Assembly (NCBI GenBank): GCA_029776065.1
Contig: JARVJP010000009.1
Location: 578,514 to 642,513, forward strand
DNA length: 64,000 bases
Origin: Nitrososphaeria archaeon
Lineage (GTDB): Archaea; Thermoproteota; Nitrososphaeria; JACIWG01
Reading direction: 5' to 3'
Shown: positions 54,268 through 62,505 of the stretch, piece after piece
Layout: every line of letters starts with the position of its first letter
Position numbering within the stretch: the stretch's first letter is position 1
The notes under the pieces: model-generated
The model's input: the letters and a program-made list of their open reading frames with translations, nothing else
What the model was told of the DNA's origin: nothing
Databases searched by the model: none
Made by a program: the position numbers and the translations under genes

Positions 54268-55641
54268 CTACATTTGGGCGTAGTTGTAGAGAAAGGACAC
54301 TATAGACTTCTCGAAGTTTCTTAAGCCATTGACCATTATATACTCGTTTGGTGCATGTGCTAAACCCCCGTGTCCTAGGCCACCGAACAACATCTTCATG
54401 TTGAATGGTTCTCTGCAGAACAAGTACATCGGAGCCGATCCAGGCCTCATAGGGTGGATCACGGTTTCATAGCCAAACTCCTTAAACGTCTTTATCGCTG
54501 CTTGTATGACCTTCTCCTTAACCGAAGTTTTGATCCAACCATAGTTGCTTAGAACCCTTACCTCTATGTCGTCAAACCCATGTCTCCTAAGATGATTCTT
54601 GATCTTCTCAACTACTTCTTCCCCTGTCATGTTTGGGACAAGTCTAACATCGATCTTAGCTAGCGCCTTAGATGGGACGATCGTCTTTGTCCCAGCCCCT
54701 GTCCACCCACTAATGAAGCCGTCAATGTTTATTGGAGTGGGTTTAAAGACAAGTTCCCTAGCCATGGCTTTAATGTTCTTTCCCCTATAGTTCTTAACAT
54801 TGTAGGGTGCGGTCATCATCTTGACTACAGTATCAGCTTGAGAATCAACATAGTATAGATCCTCTGGCGATGGTGGCTCAACGTTCTCATAGAACCCATC
54901 CATAAGCACTCCGTCCTCTCCCCTCATGCTGTTCAAAGCCCAGATCAGCCTCCAAGCGGGGTTAGGAAGTATAGCTGCTTGGCTGGAGTGAACATCTAAA
55001 GGGTTCGTTGTGCACTCTAACTCTAAGTAGACAATTCCCTTAAAGCCTAGGTTCAAGATAGGTGGTTCTGACTCAGATGGTTGATTTGGCATAGGCATGT
55101 AGATGACCTCGCACTTCTTAAGGTCGTCAGCACATTTTTCAGTAAACTCAGGGAGATGTATACTTCCCTGCTCCTCCTCTCCCTCTACGCCTATAATGAA
55201 GTTGAAAGGCAGGTCTCCTGTAACATCTAAGATCGACTTAAGAGCGTTGAAAAAGCCTATCAGAGGGCCTTTAGTGTTTATAGCACCTCTCGCAATAATG
55301 CGGTCTCCTACGATTCTAGCCTCAAAGGGTGGGGAAACCCATTTATCAAGTGGTTCGACAGGTTGGGTGTCGTACATTCCATAGATGAAGATGGTCCTAT
55401 TACTTATATTAGACTTAAGCTTTCCAAACACCACAGGGTAACCACTTGTTGGAACAAGAGTCGCTTCTCCTCCTAGTAACTCTCTTATGTAGTTACAGGT
55501 CATCTCTGCTGTCTCCTTCATACCTTGCCCTGTAGATGAGATACTTGGTTGCCTAAGATAATTCTGAATACGCCCTAAATGTTTGTCAAAGTTTTCATCA
55601 ATATGATCATGAATCCTTCTAACAATCGACATATTTCTCAA
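54268..55641 (-). CDS. M20-family metallopeptidase/dipeptidase
   Basis: 457 residues. FIYGMYDTQPVEP contains the metal Asp; GAINTKGPLIGF is the usual G-x-x-D-x-K-G site but reads N instead of D, a notable change in a bridging ligand region; GVEGEEEQGS (catalytic Glu); GHGGLAHAPNEY (C-terminal metal His). The dimerisation domain is at about 200-330. The missing Asp could mean altered metal binding. Confidence 0.82.
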   Translation of the reverse strand: MRNMSIVRRIHDHIDENFDKHLGRIQNYLRQPSISSTGQGMKETAEMTCNYIRELLGGEATLVPTSGYPVVFGKLKSNISNRTIFIYGMYDTQPVEPLDKWVSPPFEARIVGDRIIARGAINTKGPLIGFFNALKSILDVTGDLPFNFIIGVEGEEEQGSIHLPEFTEKCADDLKKCEVIYMPMPNQPSESEPPILNLGFKGIVYLELECTTNPLDVHSSQAAILPNPAWRLIWALNSMRGEDGVLMDGFYENVEPPSPEDLYYVDSQADTVVKMMTAPYNVKNYRGKNIKAMARELVFKPTPINIDGFISGWTGAGTKTIVPSKALAKIDVRLVPNMTGEEVVEKIKNHLRRHGFDDIEVRVLSNYGWIKTSVKEKVIQAAIKTFKEFGYETVIHPMRPGSAPMYLFCREPFNMKMLFGGLGHGGLAHAPNEYIMVNGLRNFEKSIVSFLYNYAQM

Positions 55642-55791
55642 GAGAAACCTCAGTTACTATTTAAGCGTTGTCCTTCATCAAATCTTCGTATTTGATAACA
55701 AGTTGCTTCAATAACTTGCGTGTTAATGAACTTGGTAAAGATGGTGAGACGTGTAAGATAGTAGAACTTAACTGAACATTATATACCCTTT

Positions 55792-55826
55792 GGACAATAC
55801 CTTTAGGGATATAGGACAATACCTTT
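55792..55826. repeat. Direct repeat at the 3' end of the MNT-1 gene
   Basis: GGACAATACCTTT occurs at 55792-55804 and again at 55814-55826, 22 bases apart. On the minus strand it repeats the last codons (KGIV) of the MNT gene just beyond its stop. A small tandem duplication or slippage scar is likely. Confidence 0.6.
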
Positions 55827-56162
55827 CTCTATTTCTTTTGGGAAGGCACTCCCAGACGTCTTTAATCTTTCGAACTCCTCAACTGTGTAAATATGGAGCT
55901 GGGCTTCTGGTATTTGTAGAATATCCCATGCAATATGATAATCATCTTTTACCTTTTCACCACTATAGAGCACTAGAATATCGATGTCACTTGCCACAGT
56001 CTGCCTGTTCTTGGCGTAGGAGCCAAAAAGTATCACCTTCACCAGTGGTATTCTATTCTTCAGTTCCTGTATTTTCGCCTTAACTAAAGCTATTACCTTC
56101 TCCCTGCTATATTTTGGGTAATAGACCTTCACAGAATCTGAAGATTCTCCTTCCAAATTCAA
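55803..56162 (-). CDS. Minimal nucleotidyltransferase (MNT), pair 1
   Basis: 119 residues with ILFGSYAKNRQTVASDID, the G-S-x-D-x-D nucleotidyltransferase motif. There is no HTH domain. The gene begins 56 bases inside the HEPN gene on the same strand, so they are translated together. Probable antitoxin or modifier of the HEPN partner. Confidence 0.88.
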   Translation of the reverse strand: MNLEGESSDSVKVYYPKYSREKVIALVKAKIQELKNRIPLVKVILFGSYAKNRQTVASDIDILVLYSGEKVKDDYHIAWDILQIPEAQLHIYTVEEFERLKTSGSAFPKEIEKGIVLYP

Positions 56163-56502
56163 CTAACCTTTCAGCCTCTTCTTTGGTGTAAAGCTCATAT
56201 GGTGCGCCTTCAGGATGAGCATTAGGATACCTTGTTGGTATATAGGCTTTGTCCAATTCCTTTCCATAATTTATAAGCTCCTGTTCTACATTCAAACGTT
56301 CAGAAAGTTTTTTAAGTAAGCCTGCGACTGAATGTCCAAAGGCTTCAGCACCCATCCTTTGAAGAACAGCCTTCACAGCCTTCTCAGAGGATTGCTGAGC
56401 CAAAAAACAAGCATGTTCATAGAAACCGCCTTTAATCTCATATTCAGCGTTTTCCAAGTCTCTTTTAGATTGCTTTAACCAGTCTAAACTTCTTTCAACC
56501 AT
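56107..56502 (-). CDS. HEPN-domain protein with R-x4-H motif, pair 1
   Basis: 131 residues, helical bundle: WLKQSKRDLENAEYEIKGG, YEHACFLAQQSSEKAVKAVL and a C-terminal helix. RYPNAH (Arg91 and His96) is the R-x4-6-H motif of active HEPN RNases, so this is the pair most likely to retain toxin activity. First gene of the operon. A TATA-like TTTATTAAAT lies upstream on the minus strand. Confidence 0.88.
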   Translation of the reverse strand: MVERSLDWLKQSKRDLENAEYEIKGGFYEHACFLAQQSSEKAVKAVLQRMGAEAFGHSVAGLLKKLSERLNVEQELINYGKELDKAYIPTRYPNAHPEGAPYELYTKEEAERLVEFGRRIFRFCEGLLPKI

Positions 56503-56770
56503 CTTGATAAAGAACAGGGGGCGAATTTAATAAACCTTTAGCCATGACGTTGTATGGAAACACAACTATATCCTTAAGAAAGCTGGTACAGTAGCAAAGG
56601 GTGGCATCCTTTCGTCTTGGAAGTGATTTTGAAGGTAAATGGAGATTTAGCCTTAAGGTTTTAAGGAAGAATTTTTCCCTCTTAGTTTAGTATCAAATCA
56701 ATTAAGAATGAAATTAGAAAGGTTAGACCAAACTTATACTTATATATAATAATAGTTAAGTGTTTATGGA

Positions 56771-57418
56771 ATGATGTTACCATTGAATAAAAAACTAAGG
56801 AAGCGTTTACATAGAACAATTGCTTTGGCTCAAGATATACTGGTTATGGAGGTTTACGAGGCCTTTCCTAGTGCTGTTATTCATGGTGGTACTGCGATAT
56901 GGCGTTGTTATGGAAGTAACAGGTTTTCCGAAGACATAGATGTTTATCTACCTGAAAAACTGGAGGAAGCCAATTTTGAAAGGCTTTTAGACGGCCTTAG
57001 AGAAAGGACTTTTTCTATTGAGAAATTTAAGAAAACAGAGAATTCGATGTTTTCAAAATTTTCTTTTTCTGATACGTTCGTAAGACTCGAGGCTGTCTTT
57101 AAAGATGTGAAAAGCTCTGTGTTAAAAAGGTTCGAGATGGTGGATGGCAACTACATGTTAATCAACACTTTAATGCCAGAAGAAATGATTAAGGAAAAGA
57201 TCCTGGCTTATATTGAGCGAAAGAAGATTAGAGACCTTTACGACATCTTCTTCCTCTCAAAGATAGCGAAAAGAGATAAAATAAAAAAAGACTTGTTAAA
57301 GGCGGTGGGTGATTTTGAAAAACCAATTGATGAGGGGGAACTAAAGACCCTAATCATCTTCGGCAGCATTCCCAAGGCAGATTACATCTTAAAAGAGGTG
57401 AAAGAATGGGCAAAATAA
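56771..57418 (+). CDS. AbiEii-type nucleotidyltransferase toxin homologue
   Basis: 215 residues. Motif HGGTAIWRCYGSNRFSEDID contains the GG-T-A and S-x-D-x-D elements of AbiEii/AbiGii toxins, which block growth by modifying tRNA. RDLYDIFFLSK follows. TATATATAATAA is about 25 bases before ATG 56771, leaving only a short leader. It is the first gene and overlaps the AbiEi-like gene by 13 bases. Confidence 0.85.
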   Translation: MMLPLNKKLRKRLHRTIALAQDILVMEVYEAFPSAVIHGGTAIWRCYGSNRFSEDIDVYLPEKLEEANFERLLDGLRERTFSIEKFKKTENSMFSKFSFSDTFVRLEAVFKDVKSSVLKRFEMVDGNYMLINTLMPEEMIKEKILAYIERKKIRDLYDIFFLSKIAKRDKIKKDLLKAVGDFEKPIDEGELKTLIIFGSIPKADYILKEVKEWAK

Positions 57419-57987
57419 TACACATAGATAAAATCAGAGCTTACATAAAAGATACTATAGTCTTTAGATCAAAAGATATTGAAGTATTAACCAAAAATGG
57501 GGAATACAGTCATCTGATTTTACACAAGCTTGCAAAGAAAGGCGAAATAAAAAGGGTTGTCAAGGGCTGGTACAGCCGTTACGACGACCCTATAGTCACG
57601 GTATTCTGCTTTAAACCTTCATACATCGGTCTACAAGAAGCGTTAAGCTTACAAGGTCTCTGGGAACAAGAGACAAACGTCACAATCATTACACCTCTAA
57701 GGGTTAGAACAGGTATAAGGAATGTTCTCGAGAGCAATATTGTATTGCATAGCATAGACAAAAGGTATTTTTTCGGCTATGAGTACCTCAAGTATGGGGA
57801 CTTCTTCATACCTGTATCAGATATTGAGAAAACCTTAATAGACCTGATATACTTCAATGAAATCCCAGACAAAGAAATCATAAGGGAACTTAGAAAAAAA
57901 ATAGATAAAAAGAAACTACAAAAATATCTAATAAAATATTCACAAAAAGCCAGAAAACGTATAAGAGACAAGATTCAAACCAATTAG
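57406..57987 (+). CDS. AbiEi-type antitoxin/regulator homologue
   Basis: 193 residues. N-terminal winged helix: DTIVFRSKDIEVLTKNGEY, then LHKLAKKGEIKRVVKGWYSRY, as in AbiEi. The C-terminal part ends in a Lys-rich helix. AbiEi normally represses its own promoter and counters AbiEii. Order toxin-first is the reverse of classical abiEi-abiEii operons. Confidence 0.83.
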   Translation: MGKIIHIDKIRAYIKDTIVFRSKDIEVLTKNGEYSHLILHKLAKKGEIKRVVKGWYSRYDDPIVTVFCFKPSYIGLQEALSLQGLWEQETNVTIITPLRVRTGIRNVLESNIVLHSIDKRYFFGYEYLKYGDFFIPVSDIEKTLIDLIYFNEIPDKEIIRELRKKIDKKKLQKYLIKYSQKARKRIRDKIQTN

Positions 57988-58194
57988 TCTTTAGGGCATG
58001 GACTCTTTGTCCTCTTAAAACAACATTGTTGGTGTCATTATCTTGTCGCCTATATGTCTCATTTACTTTCAACTAGAATTACATAACCAAGTTCATAACA
58101 TAGGTATCACCTTTAAACACGATTTGCGGTATTCAAACTTTGTTCAGTTTCCCTTCTTAGTTAGATTTTTAAATATGTAAAGTAATAACCTTTA

Positions 58195-58614
58195 GTGAAA
58201 AAGATGTTTGGCAGGAGCAAAGACGAAGTAGAACTGATAAGAAAGAGGGCAACCGCATTCCTTGACGTAGCAAAGTACTCTCTGAATCAAGGTGGTTACG
58301 ATATATCCGCTTTCAGCGCTGAGCAAGCTGCTCAGCTCAGCTTAAAATCAACCATGCTAGAACTTATTGGAGACTTCCCGAGAACACATTCTATAATATT
58401 TCTCCTAGGAGAACTTAGACGTGTCGATGAGAAAGAAGTCGATGCATTTATTCAAAAGCATAAAAGGGGGCTACATAACTTGGAAGACGCTTATCTAACA
58501 AGTAGATACTTCTATAAAATATTTGATAGAGAAGATGGAGAGTATTTAATCTCATTAGCTGAAGAGGTGGTAAACTTCTGTGAGAAACTTAGACTTAGCA
58601 TGGGAAAGGGCTAG
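58195..58614 (+). CDS. HEPN-domain protein, pair 2
   Basis: 139 residues: LDVAKYSLNQGGYDISAFSAEQAAQLSLKS is the HEPN core, written here in part as AFSAEQAAQLSLKS, followed by THSIIFLLGELRR and a final SLAEEVVNFCEKL helix. No R-x4-6-H motif found. TTTTTAAATATG lies about 25 bases before GTG 58195, a leaderless arrangement. Overlaps MNT-2 by 35 bases. Confidence 0.85.
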   Translation: MKKMFGRSKDEVELIRKRATAFLDVAKYSLNQGGYDISAFSAEQAAQLSLKSTMLELIGDFPRTHSIIFLLGELRRVDEKEVDAFIQKHKRGLHNLEDAYLTSRYFYKIFDREDGEYLISLAEEVVNFCEKLRLSMGKG

Positions 58615-58927
58615 AATACTCAGAAACTGGAAGAACTGGTTGAGCGGGGTAAAAAAAGCTGCAAATGAAGTATTAAATTCAAATCTAGTCGGCTTATACG
58701 TGTTCGGCAGTGCGGTCACAGGAGATCTGGTCGCCTTCTCAGATATTGACTTGCTGATCATAACTAGAAACCTTCCAAAATCAGCTGTTGCCAGATCACA
58801 AATAAAAGAAGACATAGTGAACAGAGCTGGTTTACCACTGGTCCACCCATTCGAGATACATTTGGTCGACGGAGAAGAAGCAGGAGTTTACTTTAAGCAC
58901 ATTGGTAGAGATTTTATTAAATTGTAA
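58580..58927 (+). CDS. Minimal nucleotidyltransferase (MNT), pair 2
   Basis: 115 residues. LYVFGSAVTGDLVAFSDID is the nucleotidyltransferase motif; GLPLVHPFEIHLV completes the core. No HTH domain. Cotranscribed with HEPN-2, second in the operon as in pair 1. The start codon may lie further in, because the overlap is long. Confidence 0.87.
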   Translation: MRNLDLAWERARILRNWKNWLSGVKKAANEVLNSNLVGLYVFGSAVTGDLVAFSDIDLLIITRNLPKSAVARSQIKEDIVNRAGLPLVHPFEIHLVDGEEAGVYFKHIGRDFIKL

Positions 58928-59019
58928 TGCTTTTAAAATTCGTGCATCTACCATATTTCTATTATTGTTCTTCTATTAACCTAAGCCACATATGTTGAAA
59001 AAAGGAGGAAGGAGAGGTG

Positions 59020-59283
59020 CTAAAGCACCCTCTTTACTTCAATGACAGGGTCAACTGGTGGGGCTCCTAAAGCCTTCCCTATAACCTCCTTGACAAGCTT
59101 CGCATTTGGTGCATCCCAGTCGCAGATTCCAATTCCATTTTCGTCAACAAATGTCCCATTAAATTTTACGTCTGGGTAGTCGATCAAAACCTGGTGGAAC
59201 TTCTTAACAATCTCATCCAATTCTTTTTTGTTAAGCCTTGGCAGCCTTCCTTTTTCAGTAAAGTGGAAGACTAAAATCTTCGC
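59020..59283 (-). CDS. Small ferredoxin-fold protein (DUF4242-like)
   Basis: 87 residues from ATG 59283 (MAKILVFHF). The ending FVDENGIGICDWDAPNAKLV and VIEVKRVL resemble DUF4242 / SCO4226-type small proteins, some of which bind nickel. A longer start at 59295 adds MTI and one residue. No neighbour hints at a role. Confidence 0.55.
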   Translation of the reverse strand, partial: AKILVFHFTEKGRLPRLNKKELDEIVKKFHQVLIDYPDVKFNGTFVDENGIGICDWDAPNAKLVKEVIGKALGAPPVDPVIEVKRVL

Positions 59284-59355
59284 CATAATGGTCAAAGTCT
59301 ATTATTTGGAAAGAATTATTTAAACCTTAACACTAATAATAAAAAAGGAAAAATG

Positions 59356-60219
59356 CTATTTTTCAGAGGCTACCGCGCGCGTTATATCAGACTTTGTAAT
59401 TATGCCCGTTAATCTTCCAGCATCGTTGACCACAGGGAGCCCACTTATCCGATGTCTTGCCATAAGTCTTGCTGCGCTAGCAAGGTCTTCATCTTCATTT
59501 ATGGTGATAGGTGATACCGTCATAACATCTCCGACCGTTAGAAGGTGAACAGTCTTTGGAAGAGCCAATAAACCCTTGACAAGTACGGGCTTCCCCTCCT
59601 CCACCACTCTAAACGGTTTAAGAAGGTCACTTACTATGGTTGCATCAGTCAAAGTTATGACACCTATGGGCTTGTTTTCGTTGTCGACTACTACTAGTCG
59701 AGATATGTTATGTTTGGACATCAGGGATGTCGCGATGAATATTGAGTGCGAAGGCCTAACTGTTACCGGTTTCTTGGTCATGAAGTCGAAAACTATGTAG
59801 GCCCCTTTCTCTTCGTGTGCGTACCATGCTTCTAGGTCAGCCTTTGTGACTATTCCTCTGAGCTTTCCCCCATCACCTACTATTACAATTGAACTGATCC
59901 TCTTCTCGAGCATAGTCTTAGCTATTTCCTTCACCGATGTATCAGGTTTAGCCGTTACAAGACTCATACTCATAATCTCCCTTGCTTCAATTTCATCGAT
60001 TCCACGCATGGATTTGTCTGAAGATAGAAACCTCACAAGATCTTTCTGTGTTACGATTCCAACAGGCTTATTTTCCTCGTCAACTACTACGACTCTGCTT
60101 ATCTGATGGTCTACAAGCAACCTTCTGACTTCTGAAATGAAATCAGAAGGCTTGCAGGTGACAACATCCTTAGTCATAATATCTCCCGCTTTATCGCTTA
60201 ACATATTCCCTTTTTTCAT
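59356..60219 (-). CDS. Protein of four CBS domains
   Basis: 287 residues, consisting entirely of two Bateman modules. Four CBS starts are visible: DIMTKDVVTC, EIMSMSLVTA, DFMTKKPVTV and DVMTVSPITI. Each ends in a G-I-[VI]-T-x-x-D/T strand. CBS pairs bind AMP, ATP or other adenosyl ligands. No catalytic domain is attached, so it should be a ligand-sensing regulator. Confidence 0.92.
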   Translation of the reverse strand: MKKGNMLSDKAGDIMTKDVVTCKPSDFISEVRRLLVDHQISRVVVVDEENKPVGIVTQKDLVRFLSSDKSMRGIDEIEAREIMSMSLVTAKPDTSVKEIAKTMLEKRISSIVIVGDGGKLRGIVTKADLEAWYAHEEKGAYIVFDFMTKKPVTVRPSHSIFIATSLMSKHNISRLVVVDNENKPIGVITLTDATIVSDLLKPFRVVEEGKPVLVKGLLALPKTVHLLTVGDVMTVSPITINEDEDLASAARLMARHRISGLPVVNDAGRLTGIITKSDITRAVASEK

Positions 60220-60383
60220 CTTGAATTCAACCTATCTTTTAGTATAGAAGTCAACTGTCAGATAAAAACATTATGAAATATATTAAAGAAGACTTTATTT
60301 AAACCACATTACTATAAACTGCCCTTATCGGGGCTCCAAATTTAGCGTTAAAGTCAAAAATGGTATAGGCCGTTCTATGCAGG

Positions 60384-60420
60384 AGAATATTCTGTTCTGA
60401 ATTGTAGAACTAAATATTCT
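60384..60420. promoter_or_regulatory. Compound inverted repeat before the 60441 gene
   Basis: AGAATATT (60384-60391) pairs with AATATTCT (60413-60420). Inside them, after a 2x2 mismatch, GTTCT (60394-60398) pairs with AGAAC (60406-60410), leaving a 7-base loop. It ends 21 bases before the start codon, so it is an operator or leader hairpin. Confidence 0.5.
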
Positions 60421-60440
60421 ATGTTCTCAGATTTTAGAGA

Positions 60441-60950
60441 GTGCATATGGATCAAGACAGCAGAAAAGCGATGTTCTTAGCATTAGTGTTCGTCTCAACT
60501 GTAATTCTAATTCTGGCTTTTTCATTCCCAAATGCTTTTGTAAACTCACCTACAAGAGTGCTTAAGGGTTCACTTTTTGTCAGCGACGCAGGTGAATCGC
60601 GTGGAGGCTTCGAATATAATGCTGAATGGAATGCTACGTTGACCCTATATGGAGATGAAGGCGTGCTGAAGTTTGTTCTGAACATAGGGCTTGGAGACGC
60701 ACTTCTGAAGCATGAATACAAAGTATCCAACGTTCAAATCACCCGTGAAAAGATTTCAATGAAGGTCGAGGGCACACCTTTGGAAATGATCTGGGTTGAA
60801 AACGATAGAATTTGGGGTGGACAATATGATAGACACTATATTGCGTCGTGGGGAGGTTATGCACCTTCTGATGAGATTAGGGGCATAATATCACCGAAGA
60901 TATTTGAGGGCTTAGCCGAACACTACTACGTGGAACTCAGGTTGAAATAG
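60441..60950 (+). CDS. Membrane-anchored protein of unknown function
   Basis: 169 residues from GTG 60441 (ATG 60447 also possible). An N-terminal hydrophobic segment (AMFLALVFVSTVILILAF) is a signal anchor. The rest is beta-rich with aromatic residues, e.g. GGFEYNAEWNATLTL and IWGGQYDRHYIASW, so it probably faces outside. A strong inverted repeat lies immediately upstream. Not recognised. Confidence 0.65.
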   Translation: MHMDQDSRKAMFLALVFVSTVILILAFSFPNAFVNSPTRVLKGSLFVSDAGESRGGFEYNAEWNATLTLYGDEGVLKFVLNIGLGDALLKHEYKVSNVQITREKISMKVEGTPLEMIWVENDRIWGGQYDRHYIASWGGYAPSDEIRGIISPKIFEGLAEHYYVELRLK

Positions 60951-61056
60951 AAACTCAAGTTTGGAATTCTACCAAACCCTTTTTTTGCAAAAGAATAGTT
61001 CAAATGATATTATATGTGCTCGGATCAAATAAGAAATCAAGTTTATCGAGAACTGT

Positions 61057-62001
61057 CTAAGCGAATTGACTTAAAATTTGGTTGTCTAAAGCTTGAAGGA
61101 AATCTTTGAATCTTTCGAATGGGATTTCAGCTCCCGCAGCCTTCGCATGCCCACCACCTACTCCATCAAACTTTGGAGCGACCATTGTTAAGATAGAATT
61201 AAGGTCGACCTCGATGTTGGTTCTCAAACTCATCTCAACCTTTTCATGTCTCACTTCTCCAGCTAATCCCACAAGCGCGCCGGTATACGCTCTGGCATAA
61301 ATTGCTGCTTTACCCAAAGGGCCATCCGGGTTAAGTATGTACCCTATTCCCCTCAACTTTTCAGCGTTCCTCTTTATATACTTCCGCATGTCCTCCTCCT
61401 TTTTGGATGATTCAACTGCTAGGCGGGTGAGAGAATCTATTTCAGAAGGTGGAATATTCTTTGAGAGCTCATTCAAGATCTCCAACTTCTTGCTTTCATT
61501 CCTACCTATGGCCTCAAGGGCTTGGATAAGTATACCCGTTTGAAAATAAAGTGTTCTCTTGTCCCAATTCTCAAGTATGCGTTGAACGCCTTTAGTGGTA
61601 TCCAGGTAGTCTCCAATCGCACCATATATAGCCACACGCCCCATCTCAGGATCGATCGAGTCTCTAAGGTGATAGTATGTGAGCTCTGAAGTAGAACTTT
61701 CTAATGAATGAACCAACTTCACATTGGATGAAAGCTCTGATCTAACTTTGATGGAAAGCGGATGATGGTCAACATAGGTTATGATTGATTCAAAGCTCTT
61801 AAAAACTTCATTGACCTTCTGAAAGAGTGTCTCGTTCAATGCTATGTCACAGACAAATATAGAATCATTTCTATCAATCTTCTGTAGAGAATCGTAAAGC
61901 CTAACTGGATTACTGAAGACCACCATAGAACCGTAATATGCAGAGAAGGCCAAAGCACCTGCACATATACCATCGCAGTCACTATGTGTTATTATATGCA
62001 T
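61057..62001 (-). CDS. DHH-family phosphoesterase (RecJ/nanoRNase-like)
   Basis: 314 residues. DHH motifs: THSDCDGICAG near the start and YVDHHPLSI near 97. The DHHA1 end is FDGVGGGHAKAAGAEIP. Members degrade short RNA or cyclic dinucleotide products or are archaeal RecJ homologues (GAN). Size favours a nanoRNase-like or GAN-like enzyme without extra domains. Confidence 0.88.
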   Translation of the reverse strand: MHIITHSDCDGICAGALAFSAYYGSMVVFSNPVRLYDSLQKIDRNDSIFVCDIALNETLFQKVNEVFKSFESIITYVDHHPLSIKVRSELSSNVKLVHSLESSTSELTYYHLRDSIDPEMGRVAIYGAIGDYLDTTKGVQRILENWDKRTLYFQTGILIQALEAIGRNESKKLEILNELSKNIPPSEIDSLTRLAVESSKKEEDMRKYIKRNAEKLRGIGYILNPDGPLGKAAIYARAYTGALVGLAGEVRHEKVEMSLRTNIEVDLNSILTMVAPKFDGVGGGHAKAAGAEIPFERFKDFLQALDNQILSQFA

Positions 62002-62131
62002 GACATCTTATGATATCATCGCAGATAAATATCTTAACTTTTTAGTAGAACCAATAATATTCGCAAACAAAAATAAAGAGCATCATCGCAACATCGTGCA
62101 ACGGTTTCTACGAGAAGAAACATTTAAGTAG

Positions 62132-62152
62132 TATTTATTTATTAAATAAATA
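62132..62152. promoter_or_regulatory. Perfect 21-bp palindrome before the RHH gene
   Basis: Arms TATTTATTTA and TAAATAAATA flank a central T, a perfect odd palindrome ending one base before ATG 62154. A TATA-like TTTAAGTA (62123-62130) places transcription start inside it. Probable operator for autoregulation by the RHH protein. Confidence 0.6.
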
Positions 62153-62153
62153 T

Positions 62154-62483
62154 ATGGGTACGCTAACAATTTCCCTTGACGATGATATAGAAAAAAGGCT
62201 TAGAGAACTTGTTAGACGAATGCATGGATCAAGAAAAGGTGGGTTATCAAAGGTTATCGAAAGTGCTTTGGAAAACTATTTCGCCTCAGTAAACAGGTCC
62301 ATCAACAGTGGTGAAATCTTCAAAGCACTAAAAGAGGACGAAGTGGTTGCAGAGGCTAACACATTGGATGAGTTAGCATCTATCCTTAGAAAGAAAAGAA
62401 TTGAGGTTAGAGGCTTAAGGATAGTTTCCTCAAGACCTATCAGACCAGTTGTCCACGGTGGGTATAGAATTAAGCGATCTTAG
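62154..62483 (+). CDS. Ribbon-helix-helix protein with C-terminal extension
   Basis: 109 residues. Residues 1-50 are a CopG/RHH domain: TLTISLDDDIEKRLREL, GGLSKVIESALENYF. The C-terminal 60 residues (VVAEANTLDELASILRKKR) resemble the short DUF5678 type. RHH domains bind palindromes such as the one at 62132. The protease gene follows. It could be an antitoxin-like or adaptor protein for it. Confidence 0.8.
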   Translation: MGTLTISLDDDIEKRLRELVRRMHGSRKGGLSKVIESALENYFASVNRSINSGEIFKALKEDEVVAEANTLDELASILRKKRIEVRGLRIVSSRPIRPVVHGGYRIKRS

Positions 62484-62505
62484 TCTAAGTTGGGTGCACT
62501 TTACT

